Shown: piece by piece, positions 31,290 through 40,061 of the stretch
Layout of the letters: each line of letters begins with the position of its first letter
Position numbering within the stretch: position 1 is the first letter of the stretch
Notes under the pieces: model-generated
Told to the model about the DNA's origin: nothing
The model's database searches: none
The model's input: only the letters and a program-made list of their open reading frames with translations
Made by a program: the position numbers and the translations under genes
DNA from: Amylibacter marinus
GTDB lineage: Bacteria; Pseudomonadota; Alphaproteobacteria; Rhodobacterales; Rhodobacteraceae
Assembly: GCF_030160015.1 (NCBI RefSeq)
Contig: NZ_BSNN01000002.1
Location: 310,001-374,000, forward strand
Length of the DNA: 64,000 nt
Direction of reading: 5' to 3'

Positions 31290-31988
31290 ATGTCTGATAT
31301 TCCAAATGTACTGTCTGAGGCGCTGCACCCAATGGATCACGCCGTTTTGGGGGCTGATACTGTGCCCCCTAAAATTCTATTGCTTTATGGATCATTGCGC
31401 GAGAAAAGTTATAGCCGTGCGGTAACAGAGGAGGCTGCGCGTATTTTGCGCCAGTTTGGTGTTGAAACCCGCATTTACGATCCCGCCGGCCTACCATTGC
31501 CAGACGCCGAACCTATCGAGCACCCAAAAGTTGCAGAGCTGCGCGATCTGGTGAATTGGTGCGAGGGCATGGTTTGGTGTTCGCCAGAACGTCATGGGGC
31601 GATGACGGGGATTATGAAATCCCAGATAGATTGGATTCCGTTGTCTTTGGGGTCGGTGCGCCCGACCCAAGGTAAAACATTAGCGGTGATGCAAGTCTGC
31701 GGTGGTTCGCAAAGTTTTAATACCGTGAACCAGCTTCGCATTTTGGGGCGCTGGATGCGGTTGATCACCATCCCCAATCAATCTTCTGTGCCACGGGCAT
31801 GGGATGAATTTGATGCGGATGGGCGGATGAAGAACTCGCCGTTTTATCGTCGAGTGGTGGATGTGATGGAAGAATTGGTCAAATTTACCCTGCTGACGCG
31901 GGGACGCTCTGATTATTTGGTGGATCGCTATTCTGAACGCGTCGAGAGCCACGAAAAGCTGTCTAAGCGGGTTAACAGCGCGCGTTAG
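31290..31988 (+). CDS. arsH: ArsH-type NADPH-dependent FMN reductase
   Basis: A 232-residue flavodoxin-fold protein. The flavin phosphate loop is in [14 protein letters not shown], then [20 protein letters not shown] and [22 protein letters not shown], all diagnostic of ArsH. ArsH oxidises or protects against organic trivalent arsenicals and reduces quinones and metals. No arsR, arsB, arsC or arsM is nearby. The gene stands alone between terminators, so a general redox role is possible. ATG 31290 is preceded by a weak GAGAG. Confidence 0.9.
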   Translation: MSDIPNVLSEALHPMDHAVLGADTVPPKILLLYGSLREKSYSRAVTEEAARILRQFGVETRIYDPAGLPLPDAEPIEHPKVAELRDLVNWCEGMVWCSPERHGAMTGIMKSQIDWIPLSLGSVRPTQGKTLAVMQVCGGSQSFNTVNQLRILGRWMRLITIPNQSSVPRAWDEFDADGRMKNSPFYRRVVDVMEELVKFTLLTRGRSDYLVDRYSERVESHEKLSKRVNSAR

Positions 31989-32017
31989 GGGCGGGTAAAT
32001 CCATGTCTATGAATGAG

Positions 32018-32045
32018 AAAACCTTCCCCGCGGGGAAGGTTTTTG
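32018..32045 (+). terminator. Intrinsic terminator of arsH
   Basis: AAAACCTTCCCCG/CGGGGAAGGTTTT is a perfect inverted repeat followed by T's and GTG; 30 bases after the stop codon. The A-run on the other side makes it potentially bidirectional. Confidence 0.9.
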
Positions 32046-32125
32046 TGTTTGAAAACGGCCTATTGTATAGAATAGTTTGCATTATTCCTGTGTGTTAACA
32101 ACAAATTAGCGTACGCTTGAGTCAT

Positions 32126-32254
32126 AAAAAGGGCCCGAAAAGAATTCTTTTCGGGCCAAGGGACAAGGTTGGTCACGGGGGATAAATTACCGGGAGAGTA
32201 AAACCCAAGCGACCTATCAGAATGTTTTGCAGTATCAGCTGACGCGACATTATG
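32126..32254 (-). ncRNA. Possible minus-strand sRNA opposite the leader of the ThDP-enzyme gene
   Basis: A perfect 26-base palindrome (32132-32157, GGCCCGAAAAG/CTTTTCGGGCC) is followed on the minus strand by five T's and so looks like an intrinsic terminator for leftward transcription, yet no minus-strand gene ends here. A TGTATA element (32266-32261) upstream would give an RNA of about 130 bases with C-rich, possibly unpaired CTCCCGG and TCCCCCG segments. Alternatively the palindrome is simply a back-up block between arsH and the next gene. Confidence 0.4.
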
Positions 32255-32256
32255 AT
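32227..32256 (+). promoter_or_regulatory. Promoter of the ThDP-dependent enzyme gene
   Basis: TTGCAG (32227-32232), an 18-base spacer and TATGAT (32251-32256), giving a leader of about 60 bases. It overlaps the candidate minus-strand RNA. Confidence 0.5.
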
Positions 32257-32321
32257 GCCCTATACATGCGGCGATTCTGCGTATATTTCAGTGCGTTTGA
32301 TCACAAATATAAAGGTTAGTG

Positions 32322-33974
32322 ATGAAAAAAAGAGCGGCAGACCTGTTGGTTGATTGTTTGGTGGCCCAAGGGGTTTCAAAAATTTTTGGCGTTCCAGGCG
32401 AAAGTTATCTGTCGGTCTTGGATGCGCTGGTTGATCGGGGCGCTATTGATTTCATCAACACCCGCAACGAAGGTGGTGCCGCCTTTATGGCCGAGGCCTA
32501 TGGTAAGCTAACGGGGAAGGCGGGTATCTGCTTTGTTACCCGAGGGCCAGGGGCCACCAATGCATCCATCGGCGTGCACACCGCGCGCCAGAATTCATCG
32601 CCCATGGTGCTGTTTATTGGGCAAATTGCACGGGAAATGACCGACAGAGAGGCCTTTCAAGAGATTGATTACCGCGCCTATTTTGGCCCTATTGCCAAAT
32701 GGGTCACCCAGATCGATGATCCCAGCCGAATACCCGAGGTTTTGGCGCGGGCCTTTCAGGTGGCGCAGTCTGGGCGGCCCGGGCCTGTGGTGGTGGCCTT
32801 GCCTGAGGATATGTTGCGCCAGATGACATTGGGCGAGGCGACACCACAAATCATCCCCCTGCGCCCGCAGGCGGGGAGCGCAGATATTGCGGCGGTTCAT
32901 ATGGATTTATCCGCGGCCAAGCGCCCGTTGATTATTGCAGGTGGCGGGGGCTGGTGTGATGCGGGGCGCCGCGCCTTGAAATCCTATGCCGAGGCGTCAA
33001 AAATCCCCGTGATCACCGGATTTCGCAACCAAGATTTAATTGATAATGCCAGCGCGGCCTATGCGGGGGATGCAGGCTTTGGCAAAAGCGCCTCGGTGAA
33101 GCAGCTGATTCAAGATGCGGATGTGATTTTGGCGCTGAACATTCGCTTCGGCGAGGTGGTGACCGATGGCTGGACTTTGTTTGATGTGCCCGTTCCGCAG
33201 CAAAAAATTATCCACGTTCATCTTGATCCTGCCGAGATTGGAAAAATCTACCATTGTGCGCGGGGGATCAATGCGGATCCGCTGGCGCTGTTGGCGGGGT
33301 TGTCGGCAAAGGCGGGCGGTGATCAGACCCTGTCGTCGGCACGCAGTATTTGGTATGCCAAGGCGGCCTTGGGGCGGGCAGAGGCACGCCAGATCAAGCC
33401 CACGCGGGGGGCGCTAAATATGGCCAAGATTTGCACCACATTGAACACCGTGATGGATGTTGATGCGGTTATCACCAATGGCGCGGGAAATTTTGCCATT
33501 TGGCCGGGGCGGTATTTGGATTATGGCGGGCAGAGGCGGCTGTTGGCGCCGCAATCAGGGGCCATGGGGGCAGGGCTACCCGCTGCATTAGCCGCCAAAT
33601 CTGCACACCCGGAACGACAGGTGATCTGTTTTGCGGGGGATGGTGATTTTCAGATGAATATCCAAGAGCTGGGCACCGCGATGCAACAGGGCTGGGGGCC
33701 TATTATTCTGCTGTATAACAACGGTAGTTATGGCACCATCCGCATGCATCAAGAGCGCGACTATCCCGACCGCATCAGTGGCACAAATCTACACAACCCC
33801 AATTTCAAGCACATCGCCGATGCCTATGGTTTTGGCTATGCCTGCATCACGGATGATGTAGAATTTGGCGCGGCATTTACCGTGGCGGATCAAGCGGCCT
33901 TTGGGTTTTTGATCGAGATGGTGGCAGATCCTGCCGATATCGCACCGGGGCAGATTTTAGCCCCCGGCCCCTAG
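32322..33974 (+). CDS. Thiamine diphosphate-dependent enzyme, acetolactate synthase-like
   Basis: A 550-residue protein with three ThDP-enzyme domains. The catalytic Glu is in NTRNEGGAAFMAEAYGKLTG (~residue 48), the GPGATN loop follows, and the ThDP/Mg motif GDGDFQMNIQELGTA...NN lies near 440-470. Similar to IlvB, but no regulatory ilvH follows and the gene is alone, so it may be a 2-keto acid decarboxylase or carboligase of another pathway. ATG 32322 has AAAGG upstream. Substrate cannot be assigned. It depends on the cofactor made by the thi operon. Confidence 0.82.
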   Translation: MKKRAADLLVDCLVAQGVSKIFGVPGESYLSVLDALVDRGAIDFINTRNEGGAAFMAEAYGKLTGKAGICFVTRGPGATNASIGVHTARQNSSPMVLFIGQIAREMTDREAFQEIDYRAYFGPIAKWVTQIDDPSRIPEVLARAFQVAQSGRPGPVVVALPEDMLRQMTLGEATPQIIPLRPQAGSADIAAVHMDLSAAKRPLIIAGGGGWCDAGRRALKSYAEASKIPVITGFRNQDLIDNASAAYAGDAGFGKSASVKQLIQDADVILALNIRFGEVVTDGWTLFDVPVPQQKIIHVHLDPAEIGKIYHCARGINADPLALLAGLSAKAGGDQTLSSARSIWYAKAALGRAEARQIKPTRGALNMAKICTTLNTVMDVDAVITNGAGNFAIWPGRYLDYGGQRRLLAPQSGAMGAGLPAALAAKSAHPERQVICFAGDGDFQMNIQELGTAMQQGWGPIILLYNNGSYGTIRMHQERDYPDRISGTNLHNPNFKHIADAYGFGYACITDDVEFGAAFTVADQAAFGFLIEMVADPADIAPGQILAPGP

Positions 33975-33988
33975 AGGCGGGGGTGTGA

Positions 33989-34864
33989 TTAGCTGGCCAG
34001 CTTGTTTTGAAACGGCGCTGGTTTTGGGCGGCAATTGGGGGCAACGGCAATTGGTGTTGGTGTGCGAACACGCCGTGCCTGTTGGCGAAACTCTTTGGGT
34101 GATAGGGTTTCGTGATTGGTGAAAAATCTGGAAAAATAGGCCGCAGAGCGAAATCCCAGCTGGCTGGAGATATCTTGGATTTTCTGATCCCCCACCAGCA
34201 ACAGGCGGCGGGCCTCGGCCAGTAGGCGATCTTGGATCACCTGTGAGGCGGATGTGTTTTGGATTTGTTGGCAGACTCGGGTGAGATGGGTGCTGGTTAC
34301 ACCGAGTTCGCGGGCGTAAAATTCCAAATTCGCGCCAGATTTATACTTATTTTCCAACAGGGTAACAAAGCGGCGCATCAGGCGTTGTGCGGCCTTGGGT
34401 TTGGTTTCTGTCGCGGTGCTGTGTTCTATCTGTGCGTTGAGAGTGGCAACATAGCTGCGCAGGGCCATGCGCGAGCCAACCGTTGCACCAATGTATTGGC
34501 TTAGTGCGCGGTCGAACAGTGCGCTATAATTTGCCTGTTTTTCCACGGATGTGATTTGGGTGATCACGCTGTGATCCGGTTGCGGGATATTGAGCGATTT
34601 GTGAAGGGCGATACAGGTCGTATCGGCCACGGGTGACAGGGTGATTTTATGCGGGGTTGGCGCGGGGATATACAGCAGGCTGTGGGGTGTAATATCGTGG
34701 CGTTGCCCATTGATTATCGCGCAGGCGGTGCCTGTGTTTAGGTAGATGAATTTGTGGTAGTCGTTGGCGCCATCAAGGCGAATTTCGGCCGAAACATTGC
34801 GGCGATTGCCCGGTATTGCGGCCACGAAAACGGATTTACCGCCATCGTAGGATTGAAGTGTCAT
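33989..34864 (-). CDS. AraC family transcriptional regulator
   Basis: A 291-residue regulator: an N-terminal cupin-like sensor (LLYIPAPTPHKITLSP ~65) and a C-terminal double HTH (~170-270) with LGVTSTHLTRVCQQ and LGFRSAAYFSRFFTNHETLSPKEFRQQ. It is convergent with the ThDP enzyme gene and divergent from nothing obvious. A proline-rich basic tail follows the HTH. Target unknown; the nearby ThDP enzyme or arsH are possible. Confidence 0.85.
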   Translation of the reverse strand: MTLQSYDGGKSVFVAAIPGNRRNVSAEIRLDGANDYHKFIYLNTGTACAIINGQRHDITPHSLLYIPAPTPHKITLSPVADTTCIALHKSLNIPQPDHSVITQITSVEKQANYSALFDRALSQYIGATVGSRMALRSYVATLNAQIEHSTATETKPKAAQRLMRRFVTLLENKYKSGANLEFYARELGVTSTHLTRVCQQIQNTSASQVIQDRLLAEARRLLLVGDQKIQDISSQLGFRSAAYFSRFFTNHETLSPKEFRQQARRVRTPTPIAVAPNCRPKPAPFQNKLAS

Positions 34865-34994
34865 AGGTGGTCTGCTCTTTTTTTAGATAGTCTTTTTATG
34901 AGGTTTTCATAGCAGAATTCATTAGGGATAGACATGGAAAAATGCATATGTGGGCAGAGTGTTGGCGAGGGCTGTTGCCTCTATGCATCTTTGA

Positions 34995-35912
34995 TTAAAG
35001 CGGGAATTCAAGAGGCTTATCAATGGCCAATTGATGCCAGTTTTTCATTTGTGATCGAAACCATGTGCGCTGGCGTTTGGCGTATTGGCGGGTTTGAACC
35101 TTGGCGGAATCTATGGCGGCCTCTAGGCTGAGGTCGCCCTGGAGGTGGGAGATGATTTCGGCGGCGCCGATTGCTTTGTTCGAGGGGTGGTTTGGGTTCC
35201 ATTTGCCCGATTCAAGGATTGCGCGGCATTCATCCAGCGCACCCATCTCAACCATCATATCAAAGCGGCGGTTGATCCGCGCGTTCAGCCATTCAACCTC
35301 GCTGTTCAGAACCACGGGGGTGGTTTGTGCGATATCCAGAAGGGGGGGCGGTGTATCGGCCTGCCAGCTGGAAATGCCGCGCCCTGTAGAGGTTAGCACC
35401 TCCCAGGCGCGCCGTGTGCGCATGGGGTTTTGCGCATCTAGGCCGGCCAAGGATGCGGGGTCTGCTTGGGCCAGCAATTGTGCGAAAATGCCCTTGCCTA
35501 ATGTGGCCTCTAGGTCGTCTGCTTGGGCCTTTACCTCTGTGGAGATATCGGGAATTTCTGCGATACCTTGGGTTAGGGTTTTGAAGTAAAGCCCTGTGCC
35601 GCCAAGGATTATTGGACGTAGGCCCTCTGCCTGTGCATGTTTTAGCTGTAGGCGCAGGTCTTTGATCCATGCGCCGGTGGAATAGGGGGTGTTCAGCGGC
35701 ACATGCCCATAGAGGCGGTGCGGGCAGCTGGCCTGTTCCTGTGCCGAGGGGCGCGCGGTTAGGATATGCCAATCTGCATAGACCTGAAGTGCATCTGCGT
35801 TGATGATCACCCCGTTGTAGCGCTGCGCAAGGCGCAGGCCCAATGCGGATTTGCCGGTGGCGGTGGCGCCGGCAATCAGGATCGCTTTGGTGCTGTTGAA
35901 ATTAATTTCCAA
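34995..35912 (-). CDS. miaA: tRNA dimethylallyltransferase MiaA
   Basis: A 305-residue enzyme adding a dimethylallyl group to A37 of tRNAs that read UNN codons. P-loop LIAGATATGKSALGLRLA at the N-terminus, then INADALQVYADWHILTARPS (the usual Ser in DSMQVY is Ala here), GGTGLYFKTLTQG and the C-terminal QTRQYAKRQRTWFR. It is divergent from pyrH. The 130 bases between the AraC gene and miaA hold no gene. Confidence 0.93.
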   Translation of the reverse strand: MEINFNSTKAILIAGATATGKSALGLRLAQRYNGVIINADALQVYADWHILTARPSAQEQASCPHRLYGHVPLNTPYSTGAWIKDLRLQLKHAQAEGLRPIILGGTGLYFKTLTQGIAEIPDISTEVKAQADDLEATLGKGIFAQLLAQADPASLAGLDAQNPMRTRRAWEVLTSTGRGISSWQADTPPPLLDIAQTTPVVLNSEVEWLNARINRRFDMMVEMGALDECRAILESGKWNPNHPSNKAIGAAEIISHLQGDLSLEAAIDSAKVQTRQYAKRQRTWFRSQMKNWHQLAIDKPLEFPL

Positions 35913-36056
35913 TTTTTGCCACCTTATCCAACCTTGGGTGTTGATGTTATGTTACGCGGTGTCTACTTGGCTGATATGCGCCGAATACGCAAGATAACCA
36001 TTGCGTGATGGCGAAATTTAACGCATTTTGCACCACAATAAGATCGGGGAAACCAT

Positions 36057-36794
36057 ATGTCAGATGCCGCAGAAACAGACCAATTAAAATACAAACGGGT
36101 CTTGTTGAAAATCTCTGGAGAGGCTTTGATGGGGGATCAAGGATTTGGTCTAAACCCACCCACTGTTGAGAAAATTGCCGCCGAGATCGAAACCGTTGTG
36201 CGTATGGGCGCCGAGGTGTGCTTGGTTATTGGTGGCGGTAACATCTTTCGCGGGCTACAGGGGTCTGCGCAGGGGATGGAGCGTACCACCGCTGATTACA
36301 TGGGCATGTTGGCCACGGTGATGAATGCGCTGGCCATGCAGGGGGCCTTGGAATCGCTGGGTGTGCATTCGCGGGTAATCTCCGCCATCCCAATGGATCA
36401 GGTCTGCGAGCCCTATATCCGCCGGCGCGCCGTGCGCCACCTAGAGAAAAAGCGGGTGTGTATTTTTGCTGCCGGCACCGGCAATCCCTATTTTACCACC
36501 GATACGGCGGCGGCATTGCGTGCATCGGAAATGCGCTGTGAGGCCATATTCAAGGGCACGCAGGTCGATGGGATTTATGACAAAGACCCCCAGACAAATT
36601 CAGATGCGGTGCGCTATGATACCGTATCATTTGATGAGGTTTTGCAAAAAAACCTGAAAGTAATGGATGCCTCTGCGATTGCATTGGCCCGTGACAACAA
36701 CCTGCCGATTGTGGTGTTTTCCCTGATGAAAGGTGCCGGATTGATGGGCACCCTTAAGGGTGAAGGCACATTTACCACCGTCGGCGGAAACTAA
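36057..36794 (+). CDS. pyrH: UMP kinase
   Basis: A 245-residue amino-acid-kinase fold enzyme making [23 protein letters not shown] at ~14, [23 protein letters not shown] and [20 protein letters not shown] are all diagnostic. GGGGAAACC precedes the ATG. It heads the long envelope/translation operon; the gap to frr is 10 bases. Confidence 0.97.
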   Translation: MSDAAETDQLKYKRVLLKISGEALMGDQGFGLNPPTVEKIAAEIETVVRMGAEVCLVIGGGNIFRGLQGSAQGMERTTADYMGMLATVMNALAMQGALESLGVHSRVISAIPMDQVCEPYIRRRAVRHLEKKRVCIFAAGTGNPYFTTDTAAALRASEMRCEAIFKGTQVDGIYDKDPQTNSDAVRYDTVSFDEVLQKNLKVMDASAIALARDNNLPIVVFSLMKGAGLMGTLKGEGTFTTVGGN

Positions 36795-36804
36795 GAGGAT
36801 TATT

Positions 36805-37359
36805 ATGTCAGATTCAGATATCGATATTGATGCATTGGAAAAACGTATGGCTGGTGCGCTGGCGGCGTTGCGCAATGAATTTTCAGCCCTGCGCACCGGG
36901 CGGGCATCCGCATCCATCCTAGACCCGATCATGGTCAATGCTTATGGATCGCAAATGCCGCTAAACCAATGTGGTACCGTAAATGTACCAGAGCCGCGCA
37001 TGATCACCATAACGGTGTGGGACAAAGAGGTCTTGAACCCGGTAGAGAAGGCCATTCGCGAGAGCAGTATTGGCATTAACCCTGTGATGGATGGCATGGT
37101 TATTCGCCTACCGATCCCAGAATTGAACGAAGAGCGCCGCGTTGAACTAACCAAAGTAGCGGGATCGCATGCCGAAAACGCCCGTATTGCCGTGCGCAAT
37201 GTGCGCCGCGATGGCATGGATCAGGTGAAAAAATCCGATGATCTAAGCGATGATGACAAGAAAATCTGGTCTGATGAGATCCAGACCCTGACCAATGACG
37301 CCATCAAGAAAATTGATGAGGCCGTAGAGGTCAAGCAAGCCGAAATTATGCAGGTTTAG
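36805..37359 (+). CDS. frr: Ribosome recycling factor
   Basis: A 184-residue factor that splits ribosomes after termination with [25 protein letters not shown] and the C-terminal helix with [18 protein letters not shown] are typical. ATG 36805 follows AAGAGGA; the in-frame ATG 45 bases upstream lies inside pyrH and is not used. Confidence 0.97.
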   Translation: MSDSDIDIDALEKRMAGALAALRNEFSALRTGRASASILDPIMVNAYGSQMPLNQCGTVNVPEPRMITITVWDKEVLNPVEKAIRESSIGINPVMDGMVIRLPIPELNEERRVELTKVAGSHAENARIAVRNVRRDGMDQVKKSDDLSDDDKKIWSDEIQTLTNDAIKKIDEAVEVKQAEIMQV

Positions 37360-37366
37360 GTTCAGC

Positions 37367-38110
37367 ATGACCAAAGACGCGCCAAGAAGCCCACAAGAGG
37401 ACAGGCCAGAGCAGCTGCATGTTGCCATTATTATGGATGGTAACGGCCGATGGGCCACGCGTAAATCTATGGATCGGCTCAAGGGGCATGCGCGCGGCGC
37501 AGAGCGTGTGCGTGATATTGTAGAGGTGAGTGCGGGCATGGGGATTACCCAGCTGACGCTATTTGCCTTCTCTACCGAGAATTGGAAGCGATCCGAGCGC
37601 GAGGTTTCGGGGCTGATGACGCTGTTTCATCGCTTTATTCGATCTGAGAAGGCCAAGTTGATCGAGAATGGTATTCGCGTGCGCTTTATTGGCTGTCGCG
37701 AGCGTTTGGATGACCAGCTGGTGACCTTGATGGCTGGCTTGGAACAGCAGACCAGCATGAACACAGCGTTAGAGCTGAATGTGGCGCTGAATTACGGCGG
37801 GCGCGATGAAATTACCCGGGCGATGCAGGGTATCGCGGCCGAGGTCTCTGCGGGGCGTTTGGCGGCGGCGGATATCTGTGAAGAGACCGTTGCCCAGCAT
37901 TTGGATACGGCCGATATTTCTGATCCAGATTTGGTGATCCGTACATCGGGCGAGTATCGCACATCGAATTTTCTGCCGTGGCAATCCGTTTATGCAGAGT
38001 ATGCTTTTGTTGAGGCCACATGGCCAGATTTTACGCCGGAATTACTGCATGAAACGATTGAAAGTTTTAAGGGGCGTAACAGACGATTTGGGGCGGTGAT
38101 GAACACATGA
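37367..38110 (+). CDS. uppS: Undecaprenyl diphosphate synthase
   Basis: A 247-residue cis-prenyltransferase making the C55 carrier lipid for peptidoglycan and LPS. The catalytic Asp lies in IIMDGNGRWAT, then HARGAERVRDIVE, FAFSTENWKRS and RTSGEYRTSNFLPWQ. It uses farnesyl diphosphate from the pathway that Dxr starts. Overlaps cdsA by 4 bases. Confidence 0.96.
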   Translation: MTKDAPRSPQEDRPEQLHVAIIMDGNGRWATRKSMDRLKGHARGAERVRDIVEVSAGMGITQLTLFAFSTENWKRSEREVSGLMTLFHRFIRSEKAKLIENGIRVRFIGCRERLDDQLVTLMAGLEQQTSMNTALELNVALNYGGRDEITRAMQGIAAEVSAGRLAAADICEETVAQHLDTADISDPDLVIRTSGEYRTSNFLPWQSVYAEYAFVEATWPDFTPELLHETIESFKGRNRRFGAVMNT

Positions 38111-38898
38111 GTGACGAATCCAAATATGCAGATTTAAAGCTGCGGATGTTATCTGGGATTGTTTTGGTTCTGGTTGGGGCGGCAACATTGATTTTGGGGG
38201 ATCTGCCGTTTCTGTTTGTGTTCGTTTTGTTGGCGGTGGTGATGACATGGGAGGTGGTGCATTTGGCGCTGCAAAAATCCATATTGAACATCATTGTACC
38301 TGCCATGATGGGGCTTAGTATCATGGCCTATGTTTTGCTTTCTTGGCCTTGGGCCTTGGGGTATCTGGCGTTGACGCTAATGGTATATTGTTTTGCCCTG
38401 AAGCCCAAGGATATGGGCATTCGTGTGGTGATGATGGTTGTGATTTTTCTTGGGATTATCGGGCTGATTCACCTACGGTTTGACATCGGTTTGGGATCGA
38501 TCTTGTGGGTATTGGCCTGTGTGGTGGCATCTGATGTGGGTGGATATTTTGCGGGGCGCAGTTTTGGCGGGCCAAAGCTGTGGCCGGCTGTCAGCCCCAA
38601 GAAGACATGGTCGGGCACCATTGGGGGCTGGGTTCTAGCGGCGATTGTTGGATTGATTTTCTCACGTATTTACGCGGAATTTGATACCTCGTTGGCTCTT
38701 TATGGTGTCGTTATTGCGATTTTTGCGCAAGCGGGTGATTTGTTCGAGAGCGTATTGAAGCGGCGTGCCGGTATCAAGGACAGCTCTAACCTAATTCCGG
38801 GTCATGGTGGATTTTTGGATCGCTTTGATGGGGTGATGGGGGCCAGCCTTTTGGTGTTTATTTATATCGCGTTGACGACGAACGGCCTGTTTGCCTGA
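38107..38898 (+). CDS. cdsA: Phosphatidate cytidylyltransferase
   Basis: A 263-residue inner-membrane protein with about seven hydrophobic segments, making CDP-diacylglycerol. The family signature is SPKKTWSGTIGGW...FESVLKRRAGIKDSSNLIPGHGG.LDR near the C-terminus. Overlaps uppS by 4 bases and dxr by 1 base. Confidence 0.95.
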   Translation: MSDESKYADLKLRMLSGIVLVLVGAATLILGDLPFLFVFVLLAVVMTWEVVHLALQKSILNIIVPAMMGLSIMAYVLLSWPWALGYLALTLMVYCFALKPKDMGIRVVMMVVIFLGIIGLIHLRFDIGLGSILWVLACVVASDVGGYFAGRSFGGPKLWPAVSPKKTWSGTIGGWVLAAIVGLIFSRIYAEFDTSLALYGVVIAIFAQAGDLFESVLKRRAGIKDSSNLIPGHGGFLDRFDGVMGASLLVFIYIALTTNGLFA

Positions 38899-40061
38899 TG
38901 AAAAGATTAGCAGTTTTCGGAGCCACTGGCTCTATTGGGGGAACCTGTGCGCAGGTTCTGGCACGCGATCCTGCGAAGTTTGATGTGGTGGTTTTGACGG
39001 GTGGGCGCAATCTTGCACGGCTTGCCGAGCTGGCCCGCGCCTTATCTCCGCGCGCAGTTGTTATCCAAGATGAGAGTGATTTGGCCGCAATGCGCGCATT
39101 GTTATCTGGAATGGATATTGAGGTCTCTGCGGGGCGTGCGGCGTTGCTTGATGCGGCGCGCCGACCTGTGGATATTTCATTACAGGCGATTGTGGGGTTT
39201 GCGGGGGTAGAAACCAGCCTGATTGCCGCCGCCCATGCGGATGTGGTGGCCTTGGCCAACAAAGAGACCATGGTCTGTGCAGGGCCGATGATGCGCAGGG
39301 CCTGTGCACAACATGCAACCACGCTGTTGCCTGTGGACAGCGAGCATTCGGCGCTGTTTCAGTGTTTGCTGGGCGAGAAGATGCCCGAGGTTGAGCGCAT
39401 GATTCTGACCGCATCGGGGGGGCCGTTCTTAAACACGCCCTTGGCGGAATTGCACAGTGTAACGCCAGCCCAGGCCGCCAGCCATCCGCGCTGGGAAATG
39501 GGCATGCGAATATCCATCGACAGCGCCTCCTTGTTTAACAAGGCCATGGAGATGATTGAGGCGCGTGAGCTATTTGATATTGCGCCTGAAAAGATCGAGG
39601 TGGTGGTGCATCCGCAATCTATCATTCATTCGATGATTGGGTTTGTGGATGGGGCGATTATGGCGCATATGGGGCCGCCGGATATGGCGGGGGCGATTGG
39701 CTATGCGTTGTATTACCCTGATCGTTGTGATGCGGGGTTGGCGCGGTTGGATTTCAGCGCGTTGTCGCGGCTGGATTTTCAGCCCCCCGATGCGCAGAAA
39801 TTCCCAGCACTAGGGTTGGCAACCAAGGCGATGACGCTATCTGGTTTTGCGGGCACCGTATTTAACGCGGCCAAAGAGCAGGCGTTAGATTTGTTTTTAG
39901 AAAATCGGATTAGCTTTGTGGATATGTCAGGTTTGGTCGAGGCGGCATTGGACGATTATACACGGCAGAAATGGGGTGATGCCTGGTCTGTCGAAAAATT
40001 GAATAGCATTGACGCGCAAACCCGCGTATTTGTAACGGAAACAGCATCTAAGGCATTTTAA
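38898..40061 (+). CDS. dxr: 1-deoxy-D-xylulose 5-phosphate reductoisomerase
   Basis: A 387-residue NADPH enzyme, the committed step of the MEP isoprenoid pathway. The N-terminal Rossmann motif is LAVFGATGSIGGTCAQVL; NKETMV and DSEHSALFQCL carry metal and substrate ligands; ASGGPF and SIDSASLFNKAMEMIEA lie near 180-215. Its substrate DXP is also used by ThiG. One-base overlaps link it to cdsA and rseP. Confidence 0.97.
   Translation: MKRLAVFGATGSIGGTCAQVLARDPAKFDVVVLTGGRNLARLAELARALSPRAVVIQDESDLAAMRALLSGMDIEVSAGRAALLDAARRPVDISLQAIVGFAGVETSLIAAAHADVVALANKETMVCAGPMMRRACAQHATTLLPVDSEHSALFQCLLGEKMPEVERMILTASGGPFLNTPLAELHSVTPAQAASHPRWEMGMRISIDSASLFNKAMEMIEARELFDIAPEKIEVVVHPQSIIHSMIGFVDGAIMAHMGPPDMAGAIGYALYYPDRCDAGLARLDFSALSRLDFQPPDAQKFPALGLATKAMTLSGFAGTVFNAAKEQALDLFLENRISFVDMSGLVEAALDDYTRQKWGDAWSVEKLNSIDAQTRVFVTETASKAF

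Noticed and set aside
33961-33984. CCCCCGG/GGCGGGGG inverted repeat as a terminator between the ThDP enzyme and AraC genes
   Set aside because: It lies inside the coding end, the pairing is imperfect and no T-run follows on either strand.
34934-35131. 65-codon plus-strand frame starting MEKCICGQS
   Set aside because: Most of it is antisense to miaA, there is no good ribosome site, and the cysteine cluster has no partner motif.
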